From Trichomonas vaginalis G3 (taxonomy: Eukaryota > Parabasalia > Trichomonadida > Trichomonadidae), in contig NC_067206.1 of NCBI RefSeq assembly GCF_026262505.1, forward strand, positions 34,425,896 through 34,489,895: a stretch of DNA of 64,000 nucleotides, read 5' to 3'. The notes beneath the pieces were generated by a model. It did no database searches, had not been told where the DNA came from, and worked only from the letters and a program-made list of their open reading frames with translations. Position 1 is the first letter of the stretch; every line of letters begins with the position of its first letter. This document shows, one piece after another, positions 1-11,597 of this stretch. A program made the position numbers and the translations under genes.

Positions 1-573
1 GACGAAGAGAAATTAGAAATACAAGAAAAGATTGAAGATTCAGAGTATGCAAAGTTAGATGATAATGTATATAAAATTCAAAATACATATAGCGAAAAAT
101 ATAAATTTGGAAACGCCGAAGTAGAACCAATTTTTGGTCAAAAGTTTTGGAATTATTCAGATTATGCATTAAGAGAAGTCAAACATGGAGCAGGAATAGG
201 AGAAACTAAAAAATCCTATTTTGGTGGCTTATTTGGTACAAATAGAGTTAGTAAATACAATGGTGCTTGGACTGCCAAAAACGGAAGCGGAAAATTTATT
301 ATCGAAGTTTTTAAACCAATACCACTCAAAGGAATTACTTTTTCCACGAAGTCAAATCAGTTTTCTAAAATAAATGTAGAAATCATTTCGGATTCAAATA
401 GAGTAGCCCATTTGTCAAATATTGACATGAAAGAAAATTTAACGTTTAATTTCGAAAATCGCTTTATTTCAAAGAATCTAGAACTATCATTAAAATGTGC
501 TGATTGCTCTGGTATAGATCAGCCTCCAATTCACATGACACAATTCTATTTACTTCCATACGATTATCACTAA
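1..573 (+). CDS. C-terminal part of unknown host protein
   Basis: The frame is open from the first base to a TAA at 571-573, so 190 residues of a protein that begins outside the window are seen. The first 20 residues are acidic and look like the end of a coiled coil. The remainder alternates short hydrophobic strands with polar turns and ends in LLPYDYH, suggesting a small beta-sandwich, perhaps discoidin-like. That fold is a guess from pattern only. A CxxC pair (CADC) lies near the end. I do not recognise the family. It points toward the phosphatase gene on the other strand, and about 200 AT-rich bases separate the two 3' ends. Confidence 0.7.
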   Translation, partial: DEEKLEIQEKIEDSEYAKLDDNVYKIQNTYSEKYKFGNAEVEPIFGQKFWNYSDYALREVKHGAGIGETKKSYFGGLFGTNRVSKYNGAWTAKNGSGKFIIEVFKPIPLKGITFSTKSNQFSKINVEIISDSNRVAHLSNIDMKENLTFNFENRFISKNLELSLKCADCSGIDQPPIHMTQFYLLPYDYH

Positions 574-777
574 AGATAATTGTTTGGTTTCTAGGTTGAT
601 TGTAACATTTATAGTCTTATTTAATATAGTTTTGTTTCGGGACCAATATTTAATATTTTTTTTTTATTTTTTAATAAAATGATGTTTGATACTATGGAAA
701 TAATAAAAATGTTTAAATTATAAATATATATTTACTAATATCTGATAGATTTTAAAATACAAGAAATATAATAATAA

Positions 778-1857
778 TTAGTCGCATAAAAGTAAAGCAT
801 CATTCGATGAAATCTTGTCAATGGCTTTGTTATCACTTCCACTTGGGTGAGGATGAACAAGATCAATTTCAGAGTTTGGTTCTTCAATATCAATAAACTT
901 TGAAGTGAACTTGTCAACAATCCAAGGTGGTAATACTGGTCTCCATTTTGACTTCTGTTCTGCAGTCATCAATGGAAGACGAGTAACAGTGACATTTAAT
1001 GTTGTGGAAATATTAATAATTGCACCACCGTTTTTCTTATTGCAATAGTCTGTATTGCTGAAAACGGTAATGCATTCATCTGTTTTGAATGGGAACCTAT
1101 ATCCATCACAGAACTCGTGTGATCTGATGACTAGGTCAAGATTATTCTTATCGAGGAACTTTTTGGCGGCTTTTGCATTAAACATCCAGCCACAACCTCT
1201 AGGATTCCTTTCAAATTCGCTATCCATATCTTTCGGATCGCTCCAAACTATATCGGCAAAAACTGATGGGTCTTGAATTTGATCGGGTTTTAACTTCTTT
1301 TTGAACTCGGAAATATCTTTCATTGTAGGGCCAAGTCCGCCGTGTAGGCATAAAATCCTTTTTCCAACAATTCCCAAAATTGGCAGTTGCTGAAATACTA
1401 AATGGAAGTTATAAAACAATCCAACTGTATATTTGTACATGAGTTCATCGTAAAAGCCATAGCATTTTGATACATGTTCAATTTCGTGATTACCTCTGAG
1501 TAAGTATATATGTTGAGGGAACTTAATCTTTAATGCAAACAAAAGTGTAATAACTTCAAAGCTGTTTTTGCCGCGATCTACGTAATCGCCTAAGAAAATA
1601 TACTTTTCTTTTGGCGGGTATCCATGTAATTCAAAAACTCGAAGCAAATCGTCAATGTTTCCATGTATATCTCCTACTACATGTAGGCCAGCTGGAACTT
1701 CCAATAGGACAGGCTCCTCACCTAGCAAAGAATAAACTCTATCGAGGATATCTTGCACTTGATCAGCAGAAATATCCTTTGTTATATCATGGTTTTTCTC
1801 TGTACGCGAAAGTATGATCTTTTTGATAACGTGTGTCAAAAGATCAAAGTCTTTCAT
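778..1857 (-). CDS. PP1-like serine/threonine protein phosphatase
   Basis: Catalytic subunit of the PPP family, which removes phosphate from Ser/Thr using two metal ions. From the chosen start the metal and phosphate motifs are in order: GDIHGN (about residues 62-67), GDYVDRG (90-96), RGNHE (121-125), HGGL (172-175) and SHEF (246-249). The length of 359 residues suits PP1. The open frame runs on upstream to 1992, but those 45 residues are not conserved-looking, cross GC-rich promoter-like DNA and reach the edge of an inserted transposon. I therefore start at the ATG at 1857, which opens MKDFDLL. It is divergent from classical PP1: the usual SAPNYC segment reads SNTDYC. PP1/PP2A-like assignment is firm; the subtype is not. 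Confidence 0.9.
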   Translation of the reverse strand: MKDFDLLTHVIKKIILSRTEKNHDITKDISADQVQDILDRVYSLLGEEPVLLEVPAGLHVVGDIHGNIDDLLRVFELHGYPPKEKYIFLGDYVDRGKNSFEVITLLFALKIKFPQHIYLLRGNHEIEHVSKCYGFYDELMYKYTVGLFYNFHLVFQQLPILGIVGKRILCLHGGLGPTMKDISEFKKKLKPDQIQDPSVFADIVWSDPKDMDSEFERNPRGCGWMFNAKAAKKFLDKNNLDLVIRSHEFCDGYRFPFKTDECITVFSNTDYCNKKNGGAIINISTTLNVTVTRLPLMTAEQKSKWRPVLPPWIVDKFTSKFIDIEEPNSEIDLVHPHPSGSDNKAIDKISSNDALLLCD

Positions 1858-1884
1858 CCTCAATAAAATATGATTTAGTTGGTT

Positions 1885-1947
1885 GGCGCCAAATATAATT
1901 GTTAGAGTATTCAATTTCCCCGCCAAAAAATTATCCCGCGCGCCAAA
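1885..1947 (-). promoter_or_regulatory. Three E2F-like sites upstream of the phosphatase
   Basis: Three GC-rich sites stand out in otherwise AT-rich DNA within 90 bases of the chosen phosphatase start: GGCGCCAAA (1885-1893), CCCCGCCAAAA (1918-1928) and GCGCGCCAAA (1938-1947). On the gene's own strand they read TTTGGCGC, TTTTGGCGGGG and TTTGGCGCGC, which match the E2F/DP consensus TTTSSCGC, all in one orientation. Their spacing and shared direction argue against chance. Use by an E2F factor is inference. Confidence 0.45.
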
Positions 1948-1997
1948 TGTGATAAGGATGTTTTTGTATATACTTTTTGATGTATAGTACACTTTTT

Positions 1998-3493
1998 AAG
2001 GTGGCCGTTTCTGGTTGATATACCCAAAATCTGGGAAAGGTTCTTGGGGAAAAAATAATCTTGTAAAAAAAATCAATCCTCCGTCGGCAGCGCTAGCCCT
2101 TCGGGCGCGTCGCCGCCTCCGGCCATGAACAACACAAAGTTAAAGTCATCAAATATGTAATATGCCCTATATTATTTTCCCTTTTTTTCTTTTTTTCTCC
2201 TTTCCCCCTTTTCTTTTCTTTTTCCTTTCGGCTTTTTTCTTTATTTGTTGATTTCTTCATAATATTTTGAATTTTTTCAAAATAATCAATAAATTTATAA
2301 AATAACTTGTTCAATAATTTTACATTATCTAGAAATTTCACATTTCAATTATAATATTTACTAAAACAGATAAAATTCCAATATTGATTTTGTTATCAAT
2401 TGATCATGTTTTATTATGATATTTTTATTTTAATCCTTAAGTCAATGTAGAATCCAGATTTAGAGAAGTAATTATGGATAAAAAATTGAAATTAATATGT
2501 GCATTTGCATCTGAATCATCAGTAGAAAGACTATTTTGGAGATCAATTAGAATCTACAAAAAGTGAGACTCATAAGTGTACATCTGCAATTTTTTGAGTT
2601 GGTAATCTAAAATTCTTTTTATTAGGATATTAAAGTTTAAGAATCAGTATTATTCTGAAAAGATACTTAAATTATTCAATCAAATGATTGTAATTAAATA
2701 ATCAAAATATGATGAAATTTTATTGATTTAATTTTTTAAATCTGCAAGTGCAGCTTTGTTTGAAGTAGCAAAAGAATTGTACAAACAGTTAGCAAAGTAA
2801 ATTTACTCAATATCATAAAAGTTATTTGAAATTAAATTAATATGAACTGTTGGTACTAATAGTATATGCATAAGATTAAAAGTACGCATGAAATTCTTTG
2901 TATAAATGTCAGTAAATGATATTTTTTCGAATCTGGGTTTAAAAAATCTGAAGGTAAACGATTGATCTTGAGTGTTTATGCCATATGCAATGAATCAATC
3001 AAGTTCATTGTGTATTATTTGCTTTAAATACTTCCCTTACAATCACAGGATAATGGATCTGATGAAAAATCATTATTCCTTTACAATTCGCATTGATACA
3101 ATATGATGATTCATTGCCCAAGAAACTCCATGTATCCCAAGTATATGAGGAACACGTATGTTTTTACCCAGATTTTGGATTAGGTATGGTGAAAATTGAG
3201 AACTGTTGTAAAGAAATTGAGAGATTTTGTAAAAAATTGAGAGGAAAATCTGGTGAAAGAATCACAGATCTGGGGGTACCAGAAGGTATGAGATTTGGAT
3301 GAAAATAGGATAGCATGCTCCATTATGAATAGTAGATGTATCCTACATCAATGAATCATCTGGGAAACGAAATTTTTTACTCCAAAAATATTTTGAAAAG
3401 CAAAAAATGAAAAAAAATTTATTACCATAAAAACCAGAATTTATCACCTCGGGGAACGTTTCCCAGCACTTTTCCACCAGAATCGGCCACCTT
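1998..3493. mobile_element. Non-autonomous Mutator-like element (MULE), 1.5 kb
   Basis: The ends are inverted: the left begins AAGGTGGCCGTTTCTGG and the reverse complement of the right end begins AAGGTGGCCGATTCTGG. It is flanked by an exact 9-bp direct repeat acacttttt at 1989-1997 and 3494-3502, the target-site length typical of Mutator-like transposases. The interior has a short GC-rich patch near 2085-2125 and a C/T-rich stretch near 2170-2240 but no long open frame, so it must have been moved in trans. It landed about 130 bases upstream of the phosphatase start. A related end sequence is present at 20198-20356. Confidence 0.85.
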
Positions 3494-3502
3494 ACACTTT
3501 TT

Positions 3503-3641
3503 GAACCAATTTTTCATGTAAATTCTTTTGATGTATTTTTGAAAGTGGATTATGACACCATGAAGCCATGTATTTTCCTCATTCTAATATCTATATGATA
3601 TATGAAGACATTTCTTAAACTAACACTTTCGAAATATTTTG
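3503..3641. other. Short spacer between MULE and Maverick A
   Basis: 139 bases of AT-rich sequence with no gene. The last six bases, attttg (3636-3641), are the left copy of the target duplication of Maverick A. I could not show that this stretch is the other half of the Mutator-like fragment found on the right side of Maverick A. Confidence 0.5.
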
Positions 3642-4052
3642 AGTAGTAGGATATGATGGGTTTAGTGACTTTTTTTGTAAACGTAAGAATTCATACAATA
3701 TCGAGCGATTTTGTATCATTTTTTTTAACATATGAAGTAAAAAATGTATGATTCTTACGGTTTTTATTCTTACGTTTTTGAATAAATCAAGATTTAAAAA
3801 ATTTTCAAAATTGTAAGACATTTACACTCAGCCCAAACATAATGAAATAAATCATTAAAAAAATTAACATTAATTTTAAAATAATTTATTTTTTTATCTT
3901 TTATAAAAGAAGCTATATATAGATGATGTCAGATATTCCGCGATTAATTAAACATTGTTTAAATCCTGAATGGAATCAATGGAGTCATAAACGAGTAAAA
4001 GAAATTAGAAATAAACTTCTTACGAAAAATTAAAACTTAGTTATGTTTATTA
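3642..4052 (+). repeat. Left terminal inverted repeat of Maverick A
   Basis: Matches the reverse complement of the right end almost base for base. It is cut at 4052 by the mariner-like insertion and resumes for about 29 bases at 5321-5349, where it runs into the first ATG of the next gene. Inside it CGTAAGAAT occurs once direct and twice inverted around 3690-3775, possible binding sites for integrase or the replication machinery. Confidence 0.9.
3923..4033 (+). CDS. 36-residue micro-ORF inside the left terminal repeat
   Basis: Opens with two adjacent ATGs, begins MMSDIPRL, has a basic C-terminal half (HKRVKEIRNKL) and ends at a TAA. An identical-length copy sits in the right terminal repeat in mirrored position. 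It may be a real microprotein or a passenger of terminal-repeat homogenisation. The basic helix-like end would suit DNA binding, but that is speculation. Confidence 0.35.
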   Translation: MMSDIPRLIKHCLNPEWNQWSHKRVKEIRNKLLTKN

Positions 4053-5318
4053 CCCAGATTTGCTTTACTTTTACCACTCCCCATGTAATTTCTGGGGAAA
4101 ACGATAATTCATTTTTTTTATGGATGAATAGATCGTTTTCCTAGAAAGGACCTCATATCTCTGGCTAAAAAGAGTGTCAGATCCTAAATAGATTATTGAT
4201 CTAGTGTACAAATCCAATAAAAAGCCTATTTTTTTGGCTTTTTTGGTGCTCATTTTTTCGAAGATCTACATGAATATGGGGAAACCATCGGATTTTTTTG
4301 GTTAACCCACATCTTCATGTAGTCTGGACTATCTTTCCTCGAAGGACCTCTTTACGGGTGTAAAAACTCATAAAGTTCTCAAAAGATTCATTCTCGATCT
4401 CCATGCTGAAAGAATTTACAATAAAAAAGAGATCTACGCATCAAACTACAGCCATAAATGAACTGAACCCCTAAAGCTCAGCTCTTAGTTTATCAAAAAC
4501 GTCGAAATCCTTCTCATTGCAATCAAATTTTCTCAATAACTCATAAGAAAAATCGAATTTTGATTAAGCCGATGTTATAGGTATCACAAATACTACAAAC
4601 TTGAGCAATATCGAAATTGCCAGCAAAAGTTTGAAATTGCATTGCTCATATTTGTTTTGTAAACTAAAAATCTGCTTATATTATTCATTAATTTTTTATA
4701 TATTATTCATATACTTTAATAAAAACAATACTATTTCACCTTAAAAATGAATTTCATAAGTCAATATTTTTTTTGAAAATGTATCAATTTTCGATTAAAA
4801 CAACATGAGAATAAAATTTACGCAAAATTATTTTAAAAAATGGTTTTAAAAATTTACAATTGATTAAATAAGATTGGAAGAAGTTTTGAAGTTTAATTTT
4901 AAGAAAAAAAATTCGGATATTATTCATGGATCTAAGTAATCTGATATTTGAGTATCGGCACTATGCATAAAACATATATTTATAGTTTTTTTGGATTTTT
5001 ATGATTTTAAATATATTCAAATTTGGCAATCCAATAGATTTTTAAAAAATAGGTAAATAAAAATAGATTACATATGCAGCAGATTTAGAACATGAAACAA
5101 ATCTTATAGTGACCCAAAAAAAATTCATGATCCAAAAAAGAAAAAAATTGGCTATATGGGAATCAAACCTTGGCATAACGAATCATTATGTCAGATGTTT
5201 CCACTACACTACACTGGCAGTTCGAAAAATACCCTTGGTGGTTCTATTTAATAGCTACTCCCAACGATAGGCGGTGTCCCCAGCTTTCGAGAGGTGGTAA
5301 AAGTAAAGCAAATCTGGG
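4053..5318. mobile_element. Mariner-like (Tc1/mariner) element, decayed, 1.27 kb
   Basis: Inverted ends of at least 26 bp start CCCAGATTTGCTTTACTTTT on both sides and are bordered by TA (4051-4052 and 5319-5320). The uninterrupted terminal-repeat sequence at the right end of Maverick A shows a single TA at this position, which confirms a TA target duplication, the hallmark of mariner. Length and end length resemble Tvmar1 of Trichomonas vaginalis as I remember it (about 1.3 kb, 28-bp ends). No intact transposase is visible: the minus strand has only short open pieces. The insertion is younger than the Maverick. Confidence 0.8.
5156..5222 (-). other. tRNA-like sequence within the mariner-like element
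   Basis: Read on the minus strand it has an A-box-like stretch (TAGTGTAGTGG), a five-pair stem with seven-base loop (CATAA/TTATG) and a B-box-like GGTTTGATTCC. The anticodon loop lacks the expected U33 and the acceptor arms pair poorly. It looks like a degenerate tRNA or a tRNA-derived promoter captured by the transposon, not a working tRNA. Confidence 0.3.
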
Positions 5319-5344
5319 TATTTTATTTTTTTATTTTGTATGAA

Positions 5345-6295
5345 ATGAGCGTCAAAACTAACAACGTTAAAAAATTACCATTCACAAACGAAGAAATAAA
5401 GGATATATTAGAGGAGGTAGGTTATGAAGTTAATAAATATTATTTAAGAAATTGTCAAAAATTTGCCGAGTTATTAAATGATTTAGATTATGATGGAAAA
5501 ATGAATAAAGATGATGTTATAAATTTCTTATATCCCACATCTGAAGAAGAAAAACCTAAAGAACCTGATGTTTTCCCTGAATATTATGAAGAACGGATTA
5601 AAGATGATGAATACAATGAAATTGAAAGACTGAAAAAAATAAGAGATGAAATAGATGAAAAAATTAAGGAATTAAGAGAAGTTGAAAAATATAATGAAAA
5701 TGAAGTAGAGGGTTTAATGAATATCCCAGCTTCAGAATCAGAAGTTCAGAAATCTCATGAAGAAAGATATAAAAATTATGTCTCAGAATCAACACAAAAT
5801 TTATTAGATGGTGAAATAGACGAAACACTTTCAGAAGAAGGTACTAAATTTATTCGTAAACATAAGTTACAATTTATTGATAATGAAGAATACCCCTGTA
5901 TCCTACTTTCACCACCTTTAGATTCCGAAAAATTCAAAAAAGCTCTTAAAAACGTGACATATGCAACTAATACGATTAAGAAAGAAGATCATGATATTTA
6001 CACAAATTATTATTTAAATAAATGCACAGGTGTTGATAAAGTTTTTGATTTATTAGATAAAATATCAAAAGAAACCATTGGAACCTATAAAATTTTGTGT
6101 GATTGTGGTTTCATTATTGAAGATACCAATAATGTTTCATATGAAAGAACAGCACCGAAGGAAGACGAAGTGGAAAGGTCTATACCATTCGTTATTAAGA
6201 ATATAAAAGATATGAAAACGTTAAGCATTATATTTATTCATTTATTTCAGAAAAAATGGAAGCAACCCATAAAACATCTTCTCATCATTTTATAG
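5345..6295 (+). CDS. Acidic coiled-coil protein of Maverick A, unknown
   Basis: The ATG at 5345 is chosen because upstream residues are encoded by the mariner end. The first codons (MSVKTNN) fall exactly at the inner edge of the terminal repeat, so its promoter lies in the repeat. It contains an acidic, helical, charged segment (about residues 75-130) and a later region with two cysteines close together (CDCGF). No known domain was recognised. It is the first gene of the rightward set (unknown, PolB, integrase). The 3' part may not be complete. Confidence 0.55.
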   Translation: MSVKTNNVKKLPFTNEEIKDILEEVGYEVNKYYLRNCQKFAELLNDLDYDGKMNKDDVINFLYPTSEEEKPKEPDVFPEYYEERIKDDEYNEIERLKKIRDEIDEKIKELREVEKYNENEVEGLMNIPASESEVQKSHEERYKNYVSESTQNLLDGEIDETLSEEGTKFIRKHKLQFIDNEEYPCILLSPPLDSEKFKKALKNVTYATNTIKKEDHDIYTNYYLNKCTGVDKVFDLLDKISKETIGTYKILCDCGFIIEDTNNVSYERTAPKEDEVERSIPFVIKNIKDMKTLSIIFIHLFQKKWKQPIKHLLIIL

Positions 6296-6495
6296 CTATT
6301 CATACATTCCTTTTCAAAGTTGTGAAATTAAATAAGACAGGAATTAGATTTAATGTATCAGGGTACGCATCTTGAGTAAATTAAAATGATTCGTCACGTC
6401 GCAGATGATAAAAATTTATGTGTTCTTAATTCATTTTATGGCTTTAAAAAATAAACTTTATTTTTATTATTTTTTAATTTTTTATTCTTACATAA

Positions 6496-9400
6496 ATGAA
6501 CAAAAACGGAACAGCTAAAATGAATGATAATCAAATTAGAGCAGAAGGTAGAAGGTTATTTAAACGCTTCTATAACATTCCTGATGGTGTTAATCCTAAA
6601 ACTCGTAGAAGCTATTTAAATGAAGCAATAGATGCATATGAAGGGTTTGACATTTCATCAGAAAGTGAGAGATTAGCGAGAATGTTAAATGTTAATATTG
6701 ATTTCTATTATTGTGATCCTCAACCAGAAGACGTAGACATAAATAAGGTAGACTTTCCATTAGTGGAATCAATAATGATAGATCCAGAAATTTGAAACAG
6801 TAAATATTTTATTAACACAGAGTCCATGAGGAAAACTTCACGCTGACAGAATAACAGACGTTGAAGCACTCACCGGCTATAAAGTTTGTCCATATTGTAA
6901 AGAAGAAGTTTATTCTATCCGTGATGATCCAGAAAGGAAAAAACCAAAGAAGATTTTTAAAGCATTGTGAGAAATGTAAAGAAAATAATGGAAGATTAAT
7001 TCAAGACGTTCAGTTGCAAAAGACACAGCAACCATATGCACCACATATTACAAACAGAAGATATATCAGTGGTTATTAGCTCACAATTGCAGAAATATTA
7101 TAAACCGACAAGATATTATATTACTTTTGACTTTGAAACATTAGAGACTAAAGAAGAATTACAACTTTCTGAGTGTGCAACTTTGAATGCTTACTTAAAA
7201 CCATTCATGGTATCATCAACGTTAAATTAAACGATAAAACATATACGAGGAATTTTTGCTTAACTTCGAGTGATTCTTTTATTTCTGATTGGATTGAGTT
7301 TTTTATTTTCAACCTGTTCATTAGTTGTTGAATCAAATATGAGTCAATACACTGAATTATTGAAGTCGCAAACGGCTGGGACTTTGTCCCATACATTAAA
7401 TGAAAAACAGAAGGAAGCATTTAAAGAACTTCTAGATGAGGAATTTCAATAAAGTGAATATCATAGGTTTTAATTCGGGAAAGTTTGATTTAAATTTAAT
7501 TCTTCGTGATTTAAACACTGCAAAATGGAAAATAAAATCAACGCTGGGTTCATCTTCACAATTTAAGCAAATCATTGTAAAGAAAACAAACGTCCATATG
7601 AATTGAGATTTATTGACATCAGAAATTATATAGCGGGTGGGACATTAGACCAATTCACTCAAGATTTCGGAAACAATAAATCACGTGAAATACTTTTTCC
7701 CTTATCAATTCATCACATGGGAGAATTACGAAGAAGAATTATATAAAGAGGAACCATTCACGAAAGATTCATTTTATTCAGCATTAACCAAGAAACTATA
7801 TCAGATAGTGATTATCAAATATATCTCAATGATGCTAAAAATTTTAAGAATAGATTAGAATATTTTATTCATTATTGCAATAAAGATGTTGAAATTATGA
7901 TTGACCCAATCGATAAAATTATTGAAGAAACATTTGTTTATAAAATTGACACGCTTCATAATCTTTCTTTATCATCGAATGCTTCAATGATTCGTTACGC
8001 TTTAGCATATAAAGACTTTAATCCTAATGAAAAATATCCTGAGGAAGAGATAGAATCAAGTTTTGAATTAACGAAAAAGTATTGGAAATATAAAATTGAA
8101 TCATATAAGAAACAAGATGAAAAAGCAGAAAGGGATACTAAAAATAATGTTTCAATGGATGATTTTCAATACTATCACGATTTAATCCTTTCATCTAAAT
8201 GCAAAATGTGTGGTAAAGCGTTTACATATGCAAATAAACCAACATTGGATAGAATCGATAATGAAAAACCACATACCAAAGAAAATTGTCAGTTAATGTG
8301 TTGTTATTGCAATGTCGTAAAATCAAATAAAGATGAAGATGTTCAACGTTTAAGAATCAATTTAAGAAATTATGCATTAAAAAATAATTTACCAATGACT
8401 TTAGATTCAGTTGAAGCTTATCACATTCTCCGTAATGGAATTACTGGTGGTTTATCAAATGTTCAACATAGAGTAAATCTTAAAGGAATCACGCACATTA
8501 ATAAACTTGCATATAATCCAGAAACTAAAACTGTATCAAATGAGGACACCACCAACATTATGACTCATTTCGTTGGTGTTGATTTTAATTCATTATATCC
8601 TTCATCATTTTCATCTAATCCTCATGATTTCATTCAATATACTGACCATAAAATGTATATGCCGGGAAGATTGAATGGTGTTATCATTTGTGATACAGCA
8701 ACAAAGAAAGCAAAAGCACTGGGAATAATTAAGAAGAAAAATACTTTATTCGTGGCTGAAGTAAAGGGTCACATTGATGAAAAATACATTAATGATTACA
8801 TAAACTTTTTACCGATAATAAGAAACTTAGATATTATCACAGATGAAAAAACAATTGGCAGTTTTATGTATAATTACATGAAATCAAACAATCTACCGGT
8901 TGACCAGAAACAGAGGAAATTAACTCAGTTAGCATCAACACAACCAATATCAACCATTTTCTTCTTATTATCTTTGGTATCTAATAGACAGATTTCATTT
9001 TATCATTGATGACATTCAATCAATTTTAACATTTACTAAAAACACTTGTTTTAATGAATTTGCGAACAAATTTATGAACGAAAGACAAAAGGCTGAATTA
9101 GAAGGAAATAAAGGAAAAAGTTTATTTTGCAAGATTTCACTTAATGGATCATATGGTTACGATGCAATGAATACACAAAATTACACAAAGACTAAAATAA
9201 TGAATGCACAGAAGGCACGCGTTGCATGTATGTCAAATAAGTTTAAAAACATAAGAGAAATAGGTGAAGATACATATCAAGTGATGCTTAAAGATAGATT
9301 TTATAGATGTGATACATGTTTACAAGAGGCATTCTTCACTTTAGATAATGCTAAATACTGGTATTTGGTTTTCATTTATGATTTTATGTATAAATGCATG

Positions 9401-9958
9401 AATGTTAATCGTTTTCATTTCATTGAAGGTGATACTGATTCATCTTATTGGGCAATCGCTGGCGACCCAAATCTTCCTAACACTCAAGCATTTCAAGCAA
9501 TTGTTACCGATAAACAATTTTATGATAAAAACATTTTCAAATTCGCACCATTTGATTTCTTCTGTTTTGATGAGAAATTTAAACCTAAATTAAAGAATAA
9601 AGCTGAAGAAAAAGCACATGAGAAGAAGTTATTGGGTTTAGCAATTGAGAAACAAGGTGATAACATGGTTGCTTTATGCCCTAAGTGTTATACATCATTC
9701 AACGGTTCAATTGATGGAAGTGATTTTAAAAAGATTGCACAAAAAATGAAAGGTGTTAGTTTACGACAAAATAAACAATTAACACCTAAAAATTATTTGG
9801 ATATAATAAATGATAAAGTGATATTTGATGGTCAGAATATTAATTTACAACTTAAAAACGGGTCAATGACTCGCTTAACAATCGGTAAGACTGCATTAAC
9901 AGGAGCACACACTAAGGCTGTATGTTGTGAAAATGGATGTTGTATGCCATTTATTTAA
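6496..9958 (+). pseudogene. polB: Protein-primed family B DNA polymerase (Maverick A), broken
   Basis: Replicative polymerase of the Polinton type, expected to copy the linear element by protein priming. Order of parts: an N-terminal basic region, a 3'-5' exonuclease with ITFDFETLE and FNSGKFDLN, an insert with CKMC, LDRID and CCYCN that resembles an HNH/treble-clef unit (about 8190-8340), then the palm motifs VDFNSLYPSSF (A), KISLNGSYGYDAMN (B) and EGDTDSSYW (C). A further pair of CxxC clusters lies near the C terminus. The order and spacing are normal for the family. The gene is broken in several places. It is canonical in sequence, unlike the polymerase of Maverick B. Confidence 0.9.
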
Positions 9959-10084
9959 TACAATTTAAAATTTTATTTTTAATAAAATGCCACAGAAGAG
10001 ACAAAAGGAACCGTTAATGATGGTTTTGATACTATGATTCAAAGAGGCGGGCACCCTTAAAACACTTATTTTATTTTTATATAA

Positions 10085-11578
10085 ATGAATAGCGCAGATT
10101 TAAAAAATTTAATTTATGATTTAGTACTTAATCAAAAATTCATATCTCCAAAAATATAATAAAAATATAACGGGTGATGATGTGGATTATTATTATCCGT
10201 ATTATAAAAATGAAATTTTGAAATATCATGATAAAATAATTTCTAAAATTAAAGACAAAATTAAAAATAATGAATATACAAAGGAAAAACTAAATCACAA
10301 CTTAAACAATTGAAAGATTTCAAAAATAAAGTATTAACAGAAGAAGATATTGATGAATTATATAAATTATATAATCATGAGCCGCAAAAAACAAAGGAAC
10401 AAAAACAAAAGGTGCAAAACGCCAGGTCCTTCAGACCATAAATGAAGCACAAGCTTTAATTTATGATTCATTAGTTAAACCATATTCAGCCCGACTTTTA
10501 AATGAAGATCAACTTTTGGAATTCATCCTTCAACATAAACTCGAAGCGGGAAAGTATATCAAACCTTTATATACAACATATTTAAAACAAATGAATAGAA
10601 TACATCCAGAATTAATGAAGGGGGGAATGAAATCCAAAATCAAAGCAGATAAAATTAAACCACTTGCAACACCAAAACCTCCAACGACAGTACCGCCTCC
10701 TCCTTCAGTTAATCCTTCATCATTCACTTTATTATATCCATTTCAAACATTAAAGAAGCAAAAAGATTTTAAAAGGATTTCAAGATATTAAATAAACCAA
10801 TTGACCCGAAAATTCAACCGTTAAAGGAAAAATTTAGTCGCCCTTCATTTGCTCCATATCCATATTCATACGAAATCGATCATCTGGAATATTCAAAAGG
10901 AAACGTTACTTATTTATTTGCCATTAACATTAACACTAGATATTTATATTGCATTCCAGTGAAAGGGAAAACAGAACAGGAAACAAGAAGAGCTATACAA
11001 TACTTACTAGATCATGAAAGAGTAGATAATATCAGGGGTGATGGTGATAAAGGATTTCAGGCAGCTATGGCTCATTATTTCCCACAAATTAATTTTTTCT
11101 TTTCATCCTCTCCATATACGTTTCATAATAAAATAGTTGATGCGGTAATGAGAACTCTTAGAGATGCGTTAGGGGTTAACGGTCAGATATACTGGGATGG
11201 AAATCATGACTCCATCATACAACAGTTAGTATATTATTACAATAATACATGGCATAGAACTATAAACATGAAACCAGTGGAAATGAAAAATGATATTTCA
11301 AAAGAATGGGAATATATTAGAAAGCAAATGGAAAGGTTAATGATGTTAAACGTGAACAAATTAATTCGGGGCTCATGAATTTTAAACAAGGGGATAAAGT
11401 TTTGATTCATCTCGATTATGGAAAAACTGATAAATCAATGACAAAAAGAAGACGAAGATTTGGCACAATAGCTGAATTTGTTAGATATATTAACGGCAAT
11501 GCATTAGTTGAAGTTGACAAGAAATTAATAGAAATTCCGATTTATTTTATTACTCCATTATATTTAAATAATATTTAA
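10085..11578 (+). pseudogene. Retroviral-type (c-int) integrase of Maverick A, broken
   Basis: Family: rve/DDE integrase, which inserts the element with a 6-bp target duplication, in agreement with attttg here. Visible parts are an N-terminal helical region, a proline-rich linker (PKPPTTVPPPP), the RNase-H-fold core with DHLEYSKG and RGDGDKGF and a conserved YYNNTWHRT helix, and a C-terminal basic beta-barrel module (GDKVLIHLDYG, KRRRRFG). It follows PolB on the same strand. Broken, with a few breaks. Confidence 0.85.
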
Positions 11579-11597
11579 TTTTTTTATTTCGTAAGAA

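Noticed and set aside
1858-1992. Upstream extension of the phosphatase frame
   Set aside because: It crosses the E2F-like cluster and ends inside the transposon target site; an ordinary PP1 start fits 1857.
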